NCBI GenBank assembly: GCA_020726265.1
Contig: DYSZ01000003.1
Coordinates: 1-57,175, forward strand
Reading direction: 5' to 3'
Source of the DNA: Draconibacterium orientale
GTDB lineage: Bacteria > Bacteroidota > Bacteroidia > Bacteroidales > Prolixibacteraceae
DNA: 57,175 nt
Numbering within the stretch: the stretch's first letter is position 1; each line of letters opens with the position of its first letter. The notes beneath the pieces were generated by a model. It had not been told where the DNA came from and ran no database searches. It saw only the letters and a program-made list of their open reading frames with translations. The position numbers and the translations under genes were made by a program. Shown here piece by piece: positions 18,482 through 27,559 of the stretch.

Positions 18482-21400
18482 TTAAAATGTAACTTTTAAA
18501 CCTAACATAAATGTCTTGGTCCCCGGGTTGTTAAAGTAGTCCATCCCCTGGCCGTTAACAGCACCCTGCAGGTTTGTTTCAGGATCGATACCGGAATAAG
18601 GTGTAAATAACAACAGGTTTTTCCCGGTTCCGTAAATCTGTGCTTCTTTTAAAATCTTATTATTTTTAATTGGCAAATTGTAGGTTAGGGTAATATCTCT
18701 TAACCGCACCCAATCAGTTGGTTCGATGGCTGCTGACGATGGGCCGCCCCCGAAATTACTTCCCATTCCCTGGAACCATTTCTGATCCAAAACAACCGGA
18801 GTAACATTGTCTTTACCCGAACTTACCGTATTTCCCTCTCTGTCAAGGTGACCATAAACACCATCAAACACAACAACATTCTCTGCAGGAGTTTTGTCAA
18901 AATCTATTGTTCCTTCAGGAGTATAATAAACTTCACGGTTTGCAGTAGTTGCGCTGGTTCCAAAATAGTTCATTGCAAAATGAGTTCCGTTGTACATGCT
19001 GCCACCCTTTTTAAATTCCCAAAGAAATGAAAGACTTAAATTTTTATAGTTCAAGTTGTTGGTAATATTTGCTGTCCAGTCCGGATTAACTTTTCCAATT
19101 GGTACCATTGCCCCTGAATTTGTCCATGGATATCCGTCGCGGTTATTATCCGTTGGATCGTCGTTAATCAGCACATTTCCCTGTTCATCCCTGTACCAGT
19201 CTTCACCAAAAATACTTCCATACTCAGCACCGGCAACTGCACGAATCTGAGGTGTGGTAAAACCACCCAGGAAAAGGTTGTCTACTCCGGGAGCAAGCTC
19301 GAGAATAGTGTTCTTAAATTGGGTAAAGTTGGCAATCAAATCCCATGAAAAATCTTTTGATTTAACTACCGTTGCATCCATAGTTAATTCAATACCTTTT
19401 GAGTCCATGCTGGCGGCGTTCATATACACCGAAGTAAAACCAGAGGATGCTGCGATTGGAACACTCATTAACAAGTCGGTATTTTTATTGTAGAAATAGG
19501 TGAAATCTATTCCAAACCTGTTTTTAAAGAATTTCAATTCAGTTCCAACTTCCCATGATTTTTGTGTTTCATGTTTCAAATTTGGATTGCCCAAACCTGA
19601 GCCGACGGCAAAACCGGTTGCACCCTGGTATGGAAAATTAACACCGTTTGTCCAGCCGTCACCAGCGCCGGCACCATAAAAATAATTCGAGGTATTATAA
19701 GCACCTGCAATATTGGCTGTTTTTGCTGCTGAAGCGCGCAGTTTACCATATGACAAAATACTATTGTCGCTTAATGCACTAAGTTCAGTAAATACAAAAC
19801 CAAGGCTAACAGAGGGATAAAATGCTGAAAGATTAGCTTCAGGCATAGTAGTTGACCAGTCGTTACGACCTGTTACACCTAAATACAACATACTGCCATA
19901 AGCCAAACGAACATCACCAAAAACGGCCATTGTACGGTAATTGTAAATACCGGAACTTACAGTGTTATTGGCTGAATTCGACAATTGATAAAATTCCGGA
20001 ATTTCAAGTACGTCAGCATCTCCATACAAATATTTGCTGTAGGTAGAATAGAAGTTATTTCCAAGTGTAACTTTTAAGTTTAACTGGTCATTTAAATTCT
20101 TATCGAAATTCAATAATAAATCGGAATTAAAAATACCTGCATAGTTCATGTATTCATCAACATATCCAGCCGGATTAGATCTTGAATTGATCGCAAATGA
20201 GTTTTTGTATCTGCGGGTGTACCAGTCGATACCTGCATTATACACAAGATTCAGGTATTCGGTAAAATCTATTTTCAGGTTACCACCTCCTGTGAACCTG
20301 TTGATATTTTCGTCGAATGCAATTTTATTTGCTGTCCAGTACGGGTTGTCATAACCGCCACCGTTACGGTAATTACGTTGAGTTCCATCCGGAAATATAT
20401 AACCAGCACTGTTATCAAAAGTGGTAGCCGTACGAACCAAACCCAGCATAACGCCAGATACGTTTGAACCTTTCTGAATTTGTGTTGCCGTTGAATTTGT
20501 GTATGCGAAATCGGCTCCCAGAGTAATTTTCTTATCCAGTTTAGTCGATGCATTTAACCTCATGGTTGTTCTGCCGTATTTGTTGTTCGGTACAACACCT
20601 TCCTGGGTTAAATTAGAAAGTGAAAAAAAGAAATTTCCCTGGTCGTTACCATTACTGATATTCAACCGGTTATTAGTAGAAAGACCTGTTTGGAAAAATT
20701 CATAAGGATCGTAATATTGGGCTGGCTTTTTGCCGCTCCCCTCAACTTTTGGTATAAGCCTACCATACGGATCCCATTTGTATGTAGCATCACCATCATA
20801 TTCAAGATCGGCAATCTTTGGTCCCCATGAAAAAGAGTTACCTCCAATCCATACACCATTATTTCCCTGAGCAAATTTAGTCTGGCGTTCCTGAGTTTGA
20901 GAAATCTGATCGAAACCTACCGAAGTATGGAATTCAATTTTACGGCTGGTCAGGTTTTTACCACTTTTGGTTGTAATAATTAACACACCGTTTGCAGCCT
21001 TTACACCGTAAAGTGCAGTAGCAGCACCCCCTTTTAAAATGGTTATCGACTCAATGTCTTCAGGATTGAGGTCAATAGAACGGCTGGATGTTGTTACACC
21101 ACCAACGCCGCCACCGCCACCACCGGATATGATTGGTAAGCCGTTAACCACAAATAAAGGCTGGTTATTTCCGGTTATTGAAGCAGCACCACGAATAGTC
21201 ATGTAAGTTGAAGCACCTGCGTCGCCGGCTGAACTTGTGATTTGAACACCGGCAGTGCGTCCGGCCAGAGAATTGATAACGTCGGCATTTGGTTTGTTCG
21301 ACAAAACCTCTGCATCAAATGTCTGAGTTGAGTAGCCAAGACTTTTCTTTTCACTCGACATCCCTAATGCAGTAACAACGACTTCGTCAATACCTACTAC

Positions 21401-21697
21401 ATCGGTTTCCATTTTGATATTAAAACTGGTTTGTGAACCAATTTCAATCTCCTGGTTTTTCATCCCAATAAAGCTAAATATCAAAGTTTTAGCATCCTGT
21501 GGAATGTTCAACTGGAAATCACCATCCACATTGGTAACTGAACCAACAGTTGTACCTTTTACAGATACCGAAACTCCGGGAACAGGTTGATTATCCTCGG
21601 CAGAAGTTACCGTCCCCGATATACTTCTTGTTTGAGCATGAACAAACACAGTTCCCATGAAAAGCAAAATCGATAAAAAAAATGCAATTTTTTTCAT
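18482..21697 (-). CDS. SusC/RagA-type TonB-dependent outer-membrane transporter (second operon)
   Basis: A 1071-residue SusC-family transporter. After the signal peptide (ending near AQT, residue 24) come a carboxypeptidase-regulatory-like domain (about 25-105: ISGTVTSAEDNQPVPGVSV, FSFIGMKNQ), a linker with the common VVTALGMSSEKKSLGYST signature, the plug (about 120-240, GAATALYGVKAANGVLIITT) and the barrel, ending TFMLGLKVTF. It is the classical SusC form with a glycine run (SGGGGGGVGG) in the plug. It heads the second operon. The N-terminal 20 residues and the leader closely match the first susC, but the rest is clearly diverged. Substrate unknown. Confidence 0.93.
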   Translation of the reverse strand: MKKIAFFLSILLFMGTVFVHAQTRSISGTVTSAEDNQPVPGVSVSVKGTTVGSVTNVDGDFQLNIPQDAKTLIFSFIGMKNQEIEIGSQTSFNIKMETDVVGIDEVVVTALGMSSEKKSLGYSTQTFDAEVLSNKPNADVINSLAGRTAGVQITSSAGDAGASTYMTIRGAASITGNNQPLFVVNGLPIISGGGGGGVGGVTTSSRSIDLNPEDIESITILKGGAATALYGVKAANGVLIITTKSGKNLTSRKIEFHTSVGFDQISQTQERQTKFAQGNNGVWIGGNSFSWGPKIADLEYDGDATYKWDPYGRLIPKVEGSGKKPAQYYDPYEFFQTGLSTNNRLNISNGNDQGNFFFSLSNLTQEGVVPNNKYGRTTMRLNASTKLDKKITLGADFAYTNSTATQIQKGSNVSGVMLGLVRTATTFDNSAGYIFPDGTQRNYRNGGGYDNPYWTANKIAFDENINRFTGGGNLKIDFTEYLNLVYNAGIDWYTRRYKNSFAINSRSNPAGYVDEYMNYAGIFNSDLLLNFDKNLNDQLNLKVTLGNNFYSTYSKYLYGDADVLEIPEFYQLSNSANNTVSSGIYNYRTMAVFGDVRLAYGSMLYLGVTGRNDWSTTMPEANLSAFYPSVSLGFVFTELSALSDNSILSYGKLRASAAKTANIAGAYNTSNYFYGAGAGDGWTNGVNFPYQGATGFAVGSGLGNPNLKHETQKSWEVGTELKFFKNRFGIDFTYFYNKNTDLLMSVPIAASSGFTSVYMNAASMDSKGIELTMDATVVKSKDFSWDLIANFTQFKNTILELAPGVDNLFLGGFTTPQIRAVAGAEYGSIFGEDWYRDEQGNVLINDDPTDNNRDGYPWTNSGAMVPIGKVNPDWTANITNNLNYKNLSLSFLWEFKKGGSMYNGTHFAMNYFGTSATTANREVYYTPEGTIDFDKTPAENVVVFDGVYGHLDREGNTVSSGKDNVTPVVLDQKWFQGMGSNFGGGPSSAAIEPTDWVRLRDITLTYNLPIKNNKILKEAQIYGTGKNLLLFTPYSGIDPETNLQGAVNGQGMDYFNNPGTKTFMLGLKVTF

Positions 21698-21728
21698 AGA
21701 AATAGTTTTAAATTAATAATTATACAGC
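21698..21728 (-). promoter_or_regulatory. Conserved leader upstream of second susC
   Basis: Differs at one position from the 31 bases before the first susC (13675-13705), although the sequences further upstream are unrelated. Confidence 0.6.
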
Positions 21729-21826
21729 GATATCAAATTAGATTATTTTTTCTGATTTATTGACTCCCGAAAATCATGCAAAACGTTAACTAAATGGAGC
21801 TTTTATTTTTTGTTGTATCATTTTCT

Positions 21827-21834
21827 CAAAAGTA
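21827..21834 (-). promoter_or_regulatory. Candidate -7 box of the second Sus operon
   Basis: On the minus strand TACTTTTG fits TAnnTTTG, about 130 bases before the second susC, a similar distance to the promoter of the first operon. No clear upstream element is seen. Confidence 0.4.
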
Positions 21835-21967
21835 AAATAAATGTTAATTTTTTTTAAGTTTTTAGTTAATTAATGCAAACTTAAAAAAAAATATAAATTT
21901 CAGTCTGTTGATATTCTTTTTAACACTCAAGATTGAAATTTTTTTTCAATCTTCTACAAAAAGCATT

Positions 21968-22687
21968 TTAAATGAAACCAATCAGATTTTTCAGATTTCC
22001 AGTTGCGCTAATTTTCACTGTCGATCCCGATAAACTTTCAACCTCAGTTATTTTGTTGATATTTTCATTTGTCAGAAAAACAGCATCCATTCCAAACCCC
22101 ACAGCTCCCAGAATATCCACCTCCCAATCGTCCCCTATCATCAGGCTTTGTGATTTGCGCGCATTCGACGATTTTATTGCATATTCAAAAATCCCCCGGT
22201 TAGGTTTAGTAATTTTTATTTCTTCTGAGATATAAACTTTTGTTATAAAAGGTTTTAACCCTGAAGTTTCAATTTTTTTATGTTGAACTTCTTTAAATCC
22301 ATTTGTAATGATCGAGATTTCATAAGTCCTTTTTTTCAGATAATGCAGGAGTTCTATCGCTCCGGCGTTCAATTGTTTCTGTTCAGGCATAACATCCAGA
22401 TAGTGTGAATTCATTAATCCGGCGTCGATTCCAATAATGCTTAACTCGTTAAAAGTCAGCTGAAATCTGCGTTGCGTCAATTCTTTTTTCGCGATTTCAT
22501 TTTTGCGATAAAGTTCCCATAGAAGATGGTTGTGTTTAGCATAAACTTCATAAAAGTGGTTAAAATCAACTTTTTGTGAGAGTTTAAAATGTTCGAACGC
22601 AACAAGCATCGCATTGCGCGAATTGGTTTCGAAATCCCAAAGTGTATTATCGAGGTCGAAAAAAATGTGGGTATATTTTCTGTTCAT
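21968..22687 (-). CDS. HAD-family hydrolase, YjjG-like pyrimidine nucleotidase
   Basis: Predicted HAD-superfamily phosphatase of 239 residues, closest to the YjjG group, which removes phosphate from non-canonical pyrimidine nucleotides. Motif I is FFDLDNTLWDFE near the start, motif II is SIITNGF, and motif IV is MIGDDWEVDILGA. A helical cap lies between motifs I and II. The start at 22687 (MNRKYTHIFFDL) is preferred over an upstream ATG at 22735, which would overlap rsmI by 38 bases and add residues foreign to the family. It follows rsmI, whose stop is 10 bases upstream, so it is probably translated from the same message. Substrate inferred from family only. Confidence 0.82.
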   Translation of the reverse strand: MNRKYTHIFFDLDNTLWDFETNSRNAMLVAFEHFKLSQKVDFNHFYEVYAKHNHLLWELYRKNEIAKKELTQRRFQLTFNELSIIGIDAGLMNSHYLDVMPEQKQLNAGAIELLHYLKKRTYEISIITNGFKEVQHKKIETSGLKPFITKVYISEEIKITKPNRGIFEYAIKSSNARKSQSLMIGDDWEVDILGAVGFGMDAVFLTNENINKITEVESLSGSTVKISATGNLKNLIGFI

Positions 22688-22697
22688 TAGCAGGTGG

Positions 22698-23399
22698 TTA
22701 ATCGTCTGATTCTGTTTCGCCACCGGCGCCTGCAACCACTATTACAATTTCGCCTTTTGGCGGGTGTTCAGCATAATATTGTAAAAGTTCTGCAACAGTT
22801 CCGCGTTTAACCTCTTCAAACATTTTGCTCAGTTCGCGGCAAACGCAACATTGCCGTTCGCTTCCCAGGAATTCGGCAAACTGGGTTAACGCCTTTACCA
22901 ATCGAAAAGGCGATTCATAAAAAACAATGGTTCTTTCTTCGCCTGCAAGTTGGGTCAACCTTTTTTGACGGCCCTTTTTTTGAGGTAAAAAACCCTCGAA
23001 AACAAATTTGTCGGTGGGTAACCCTGAAACTGCCAATGCCGGAATCAATGCTGTAGGCCCGGGCAAACATTCCACGTCAACTCCGTTTTCAACACAGGCA
23101 CGTACCAACAAAAATCCGGGGTCGGAAATTCCGGGTGTCCCGGCGTCAGAAATTAAAGCAATCGTATTTCCTTCCTGAATCTTTGAAACCAGAGACCCCA
23201 CTGTTTTGTGCTCATTAAATTTATGATGCGCCCAAAGTTTCTTTTCAATTTCGAGATGTTGCATCAACCGCGACGACACACGCGTATCTTCGGCTAAAAT
23301 TATGTCGGCATTTTTTAAAACAGAAACAGCCCGAAACGTAATATCGCCCAGGTTGCCAATCGGTGTTGGCACCAAAACAAGTTTTCCGTACTTACTCAT
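22698..23399 (-). CDS. rsmI: 16S rRNA (cytidine-1402-2'-O)-methyltransferase
   Basis: SAM-dependent methyltransferase that 2'-O-methylates C1402 of 16S rRNA in the decoding centre. The start KLVLVPTPIGNLGDITFRA and the motifs AEDTRVSSRLM, ALISDAGTPGISDPGF and CLPGPTALIPALAVSGLP are typical of RsmI, a tetrapyrrole-methylase-fold enzyme. The 233 residues are somewhat shorter than the E. coli protein because the C-terminal extension is missing, which is common in this phylum. It overlaps the upstream unknown gene by 4 bases (ATGA), so the two are coupled, and the HAD gene follows closely. Confidence 0.93.
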   Translation of the reverse strand: MSKYGKLVLVPTPIGNLGDITFRAVSVLKNADIILAEDTRVSSRLMQHLEIEKKLWAHHKFNEHKTVGSLVSKIQEGNTIALISDAGTPGISDPGFLLVRACVENGVDVECLPGPTALIPALAVSGLPTDKFVFEGFLPQKKGRQKRLTQLAGEERTIVFYESPFRLVKALTQFAEFLGSERQCCVCRELSKMFEEVKRGTVAELLQYYAEHPPKGEIVIVVAGAGGETESDD

Positions 23400-24319
23400 T
23401 GCGGGAACCTGCGTTTGATAAGTGTTACAAATTTGAGGCTCACTTCAGTTTTCTTCCATTTAAAATTTTGTTGCAAGTAAACAACAGCGTCTTTCAGGTC
23501 AGGCATTGAATCCAGTTTTGCCACAGTTTCGGCAAATTTGTCGGCATCACCGTCAAAAAGTTCGCGGATATACTGAAAGCGGTCGTTGATTCCGATGGCC
23601 GCCTGAATACTCGAAACCGGCATATTTGAAATTTTATTTTCAAGCTTTTGAGTGTCAGCTGACATCAGGTCGTTTACCGACTTTTCTTTTGTAAAGCTGT
23701 CGCCCAGCCTTTTGTTATGGTCGTCAGCAGCAGTTTCGTCGTTCTTTAGTTCCTGCTCTTCTTTTTTGTTTTGAACGGATTTCGCCGGTTCCGGTTGCTG
23801 CCATTCATCATCATCTGCTGCTTCCAGCATATTTCCACCATCTTCTTCTGCAATTTCAGTGATGGTATCTTCAAGATATTCCATAATTCCATTTACGATT
23901 ACTCCCGGTACTGGCTGGTGTTCATCACGTAGCACCGGAGTTACCGGTTTTTGAACAACTTTTACCGGTTCTTCAACTATTGCAATTTTAATCACCGGGT
24001 CAACCTTATTTGCCGGTTCAATCAATTTTTCCTTTATTATCTGTTTTTCTTTCTTTAATTCAGTTTTATCAAGAACAATGACAGCCGATTGCTGAATTAT
24101 AGTTTCCTTTACCTGTTCATGCTCCACATACCTTGGGTCTTCCGTTTTTTCATCCCGATGATTAATGTACAGTTGAACCAGTTTACGGGCACTTTTTACA
24201 CGGTTTTGAATAAACTCAGTTTCAATCTCATCGAATTGCAAACAGGTTTTTTCATCAAACATTTCTTCCAGTTCCAAAAGGTCTTTCAGAATGTATCCCA
24301 GCAGTTTTTTATTTTCCAT
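23396..24319 (-). CDS. Conserved protein of unknown function upstream of rsmI
   Basis: A 307-residue soluble protein without signal peptide or membrane segment. I know no assigned function. The N-terminus (about 1-60) is predicted helical and acidic, a long variable middle (about 65-235) is rich in Glu, Lys, Val and Pro and looks disordered, and the C-terminus (about 240-307: INDRFQYIRELFDGDADKF, MPDLKDAVVYLQ) is compact and conserved. I recall the same C-terminal block in Bacteroidota proteins next to tdk or rsmI. The 4-base overlap with rsmI implies co-translation. The gene is divergent from tdk with a shared palindromic promoter region (24346-24362). A DNA- or nucleoid-related role is possible but unsupported. 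Confidence 0.75.
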   Translation of the reverse strand: MENKKLLGYILKDLLELEEMFDEKTCLQFDEIETEFIQNRVKSARKLVQLYINHRDEKTEDPRYVEHEQVKETIIQQSAVIVLDKTELKKEKQIIKEKLIEPANKVDPVIKIAIVEEPVKVVQKPVTPVLRDEHQPVPGVIVNGIMEYLEDTITEIAEEDGGNMLEAADDDEWQQPEPAKSVQNKKEEQELKNDETAADDHNKRLGDSFTKEKSVNDLMSADTQKLENKISNMPVSSIQAAIGINDRFQYIRELFDGDADKFAETVAKLDSMPDLKDAVVYLQQNFKWKKTEVSLKFVTLIKRRFPQ

Positions 24320-24345
24320 TCTACGCAGGCTGATGTTTAAAATTT

Positions 24346-24362
24346 TACTTTTGTCAAAAGTA
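24346..24362. promoter_or_regulatory. Palindrome of two back-to-back -7 boxes (tdk and divergent gene)
   Basis: TACTTTTGTCAAAAGTA is a perfect 17-base palindrome containing the -7 consensus TAnnTTTG on both strands. The tdk ATG at 24382 lies 19 bases to the right and the divergent start at 24319 lies 26 bases to the left, both reasonable for promoters with short leaders. No good -33 element on either side. Confidence 0.55.
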
Positions 24363-24381
24363 CTAATTTCTGAATTACTTC

Positions 24382-24966
24382 ATGTTTATTGAACGAAACA
24401 TAAACTCTCCTAAAAAAACAGGCGTTGTTGAGGTGATTGCCGGGTCAATGTTTTCGGGGAAAACCGAAGAGTTGATACGCCGTTTAAAACGTGCTAAGAT
24501 TGCACGTCAAAAAGTTGAAATTTTCAAACCAGCTATCGACATTCGTTACTCGATTACCGAGGTGGTTTCGCACGACGAAAATTCAATTCAGTCCACACCG
24601 GTTGAAAATTCAGCCAACATTCTTTTACTCTCCGGAAATGTTGATGTGATTGGAATTGACGAAGCCCAGTTTTTCGATAAAGGACTTGTGGAAGTAGTAG
24701 TTAAGCTGGCCAACCTGGGTATCAGGGTAATTGTGGCCGGGCTTGATATGGATTTTAAAGGTGAACCTTTTGGACCGATTCCTGAACTGATGGCCATTGC
24801 CGACCACGTGGACAAGGTACACGCCATTTGTGTAAAATGTGGAAATATTGCACAGTTTTCGCACCGGTTGTCTAATAAGGAACAAATTGTTTTGCTGGGC
24901 GAAAAGAATGTGTATGAACCACTTTGCCGAAGTTGTTTCCGCGAAACAAACGACAGCACTGTTTAG
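24382..24966 (+). CDS. tdk: Thymidine kinase
   Basis: Type II thymidine kinase, the salvage enzyme that phosphorylates thymidine to dTMP. The P-loop [11 protein letters not shown] is at residues 21-31, the catalytic glutamate is in [11 protein letters not shown] (about 92-102), and the zinc site is formed by CVKCG (about 151-155) and CRSCF (about 184-188). The 194-residue length is normal for the tetrameric type. It is transcribed divergently from the unknown gene at 23396 and ends 64 bases before murF-alr. A second salvage kinase lies at 53365. Confidence 0.95.
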   Translation: MFIERNINSPKKTGVVEVIAGSMFSGKTEELIRRLKRAKIARQKVEIFKPAIDIRYSITEVVSHDENSIQSTPVENSANILLLSGNVDVIGIDEAQFFDKGLVEVVVKLANLGIRVIVAGLDMDFKGEPFGPIPELMAIADHVDKVHAICVKCGNIAQFSHRLSNKEQIVLLGEKNVYEPLCRSCFRETNDSTV

Positions 24967-25030
24967 CCCTAAAATAAAATGGGTCAGTGGTTCCCTGGCT
25001 TTCAATTAAATACAAACTGATACTTATTGT

Positions 25031-27502
25031 ATGTTTGACTTTACCATCGAATCAGTTACCCGCATTTTAAACGGAAAACTTTTCAAAGGAGTTGATTACA
25101 AGAATTTGCAGGTAAAGAAATTTGTGACTGACAGCCGCAATTTTTTCGAAGGAAACAACACTGTTTTTATTGCGCTGAAAGGCCCGAGAAATAATGGGCA
25201 TCATTATATTTCAAATCTCGCTTCAAAAACTATTGCCGCATTTATAGTTTCAGAAAGTGCCGTTATAACTGATAAAGCAACATTTATTCTTGTTGAAGAC
25301 ACCACCGTGGCCTTACAGCAATTAGCCGCTTTTAACCGGTTGCAAATGAAATATCCGGTGATTGGAATTACGGGAAGCAATGGCAAAACCATTATTAAAG
25401 AATGGCTGTTCAACCTGCTCTCGAAACAATATCATATTGTTCGCAATCCAAAAAGTTACAATTCGCAGGTGGGTGTTCCGCTTTCGGTTTTGCTGATGGA
25501 CTCATCGCACAACCTGGGTGTTTTTGAAGCCGGGATTTCACAACCCGGCGAAATGCAAAATCTGGCTGCAATTATTCAACCCGAAATCGGCATTTTCACC
25601 AATATTGGCGATGCGCATCAGGAGGGGTTTATTTCGACAAAACAAAAAATTGAAGAAAAACTACTGCTTTTTACAAAAAGCAAAAAGCTGGTTTACAATG
25701 AAGATTCGCCTGCAATTGCTGAAGTGGCAGAAGAATTCTGTGTTATTAACGGCATTCAGCCATTCAACTGGTCGTTTAAAAACAAACAGGCAGCCATTCT
25801 TTTTTCAGTAAAAAAAGAAATGGAATTTACAGAGGTCAATGCTACTTACAACAACACAAACGTGCAGTTTCAAATCCCGTTTACCGACGACTCCTCGCTT
25901 GAAAATGCATGTCATTGTTTTGCCGCAGCCATCGCATTAAATGCAGCTGTCGTGTCGGTTTTGAACGAGTTTGCCACTCTTTTTCCGGTTGAAATGCGAC
26001 TTGAAATAAAACAAGGAATCAACAACTGTTTGCTGGTGAACGATTTTTACAACTCCGACCTGAATTCGCTCGCAATGGCACTTTCTGTTTTGCACCAACA
26101 GGCAGCAAAAGCTCATTTATACAAGCTTGTTATTATTTCTGATATCCAGCAAACCGGACTGCCGGGCAGCGAACTGTACCAACAGATTAACAACTTACTT
26201 ACCACCTGGAAAATTGATGAAATTATTGGAATTGGCACCGAAGTTTCGGGGTGCTCCAACCTTTTTTCGATGAAAAAAAGCTTTTTCGACTCCACTGACG
26301 ATTTTATTGCGCGCATCAATCGCAGCCTCTTTCAGTCGGCGGCAATCCTTATAAAAGGCGCACGGCAGTTTACATTCGAAAAAATTCAGTTGATGCTCCA
26401 GTTTAAAGCTCACCTTACCCGGCTTGAAATCGATTTAAACGCACTCACGAACAACCTGAATGTGTACCGCAAACTGCTGAAACCCGGCACAAAAATTATG
26501 GTGATGGTTAAAGCATTTTCGTATGGCAGTGGCGATGTTGAAATTGCCAGCGCCCTTCAATATCAACAGGTTGATTACCTTGCCGTGGCGGTAACCGACG
26601 AAGGTGTTTTGCTGCGCAATGCCGGAATTTCAACACCCATAATTGTGATGAACCCCGAACAGCAAAGCTTTCAACACATTATCGACTTTCAGCTTGAACC
26701 CAATATTTACAGCATCTCGCTGCTCGAAAAATTTTTGGAACCCGCCCGACAGAATGAACTGCGTAATTTTCCGGTACATTTAAAAATTGATACAGGAATG
26801 AACCGACTCGGTTTTAAATCGGCTGAAGAAATAAAGCGGGTTTTACAAATTCTGAAAGAAAATGAAAGTCTGAAAATCAAATCGGTGTTTTCTCATCTGT
26901 CAGCCAGCGATGATGCTGATTTCGATGACTTTACACAATCGCAGTTTTCGAAATTTGATGAACTTTCAAGCCAGATTTCAGCAAAAGTAAATTATCCGTT
27001 CGACAAGCACATTTTAAACTCAGCAGGCATTGAGCGATTTCCTGAAAAGCAATTCGAGATGGTGCGTTTGGGAATCGGACTTTACGGAATTTCGGTCACC
27101 GGATTGCCTTTGCAAAACATTGGCAAACTGCTCAGTACAGTTTCTCATGTAAAAAAAGTTGTATCAGGCGAAACTGTGGGATACAGCAGAAAAGGAGTGA
27201 TAAACCGTGAAAGTAGCGTGGCAATTGTGCCAATGGGCTATGCCGACGGGCTTGACCGGAAACTGGGTAACCGCAACGGATGTGCATTTGTTGGCGGTAA
27301 AAAAGTACCAATTATCGGTAATATTTGCATGGATATGCTAATGCTTGATGTTAGTGAGACCAATGTAAAAGAGGGAGATACAGTTGAATTCTTTGGCCCG
27401 CATATTTCAATCTCCGAAGTAGCCGAAAAAGCCGGAACTATTCCATACGAAATACTCACCGGAATCTCGCAACGCGTAAAACGGGTTTATTTGCAGGAAT
27501 AA
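25031..27502 (+). CDS. murF-alr: Bifunctional MurF / alanine racemase
   Basis: A fusion of two peptidoglycan-precursor enzymes. Residues 1-450 are MurF, which adds D-Ala-D-Ala to UDP-MurNAc-tripeptide; the ATP loop is GITGSNGKTIIK at about 112-123 and FEAGISQPGEM lies at about 160. From about residue 460 (LTRLEIDLNALTNNL) the second half is a PLP alanine racemase: the PLP lysine is in VMVKAFSYGSG (about 489-499), and VGYSRKGV and MGYADGLDRKLGN carry the other active-site residues. The 823 residues agree with both enzymes end to end. This fusion is characteristic of Bacteroidota and couples D-Ala supply to its use. Ddl at 3453 completes the branch. Confidence 0.95.
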   Translation: MFDFTIESVTRILNGKLFKGVDYKNLQVKKFVTDSRNFFEGNNTVFIALKGPRNNGHHYISNLASKTIAAFIVSESAVITDKATFILVEDTTVALQQLAAFNRLQMKYPVIGITGSNGKTIIKEWLFNLLSKQYHIVRNPKSYNSQVGVPLSVLLMDSSHNLGVFEAGISQPGEMQNLAAIIQPEIGIFTNIGDAHQEGFISTKQKIEEKLLLFTKSKKLVYNEDSPAIAEVAEEFCVINGIQPFNWSFKNKQAAILFSVKKEMEFTEVNATYNNTNVQFQIPFTDDSSLENACHCFAAAIALNAAVVSVLNEFATLFPVEMRLEIKQGINNCLLVNDFYNSDLNSLAMALSVLHQQAAKAHLYKLVIISDIQQTGLPGSELYQQINNLLTTWKIDEIIGIGTEVSGCSNLFSMKKSFFDSTDDFIARINRSLFQSAAILIKGARQFTFEKIQLMLQFKAHLTRLEIDLNALTNNLNVYRKLLKPGTKIMVMVKAFSYGSGDVEIASALQYQQVDYLAVAVTDEGVLLRNAGISTPIIVMNPEQQSFQHIIDFQLEPNIYSISLLEKFLEPARQNELRNFPVHLKIDTGMNRLGFKSAEEIKRVLQILKENESLKIKSVFSHLSASDDADFDDFTQSQFSKFDELSSQISAKVNYPFDKHILNSAGIERFPEKQFEMVRLGIGLYGISVTGLPLQNIGKLLSTVSHVKKVVSGETVGYSRKGVINRESSVAIVPMGYADGLDRKLGNRNGCAFVGGKKVPIIGNICMDMLMLDVSETNVKEGDTVEFFGPHISISEVAEKAGTIPYEILTGISQRVKRVYLQE

Positions 27503-27559
27503 CCCAATGCCTGGCTGAATTGGAATTTGAGGAAGTTGAAAATCAGCCGGGAAATCATT

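Noticed and set aside
7909-21697. Calling the two Sus operons a polysaccharide utilisation locus with a named glycan
   Set aside because: No glycoside hydrolase, lyase, sulfatase or hybrid regulator is next to them; the GH29 gene is 15 kb away.
22688-22735. The upstream ATG of the HAD hydrolase gene
   Set aside because: It would overlap rsmI by 38 bases and add 16 residues before the conserved MNRKYTHIFFDL start.
27503-27559. A terminator between murF-alr and the Crp/Fnr gene
   Set aside because: CTGGCTGA and TCAGCCGG can pair, but the loop is long and no T run follows on either strand.
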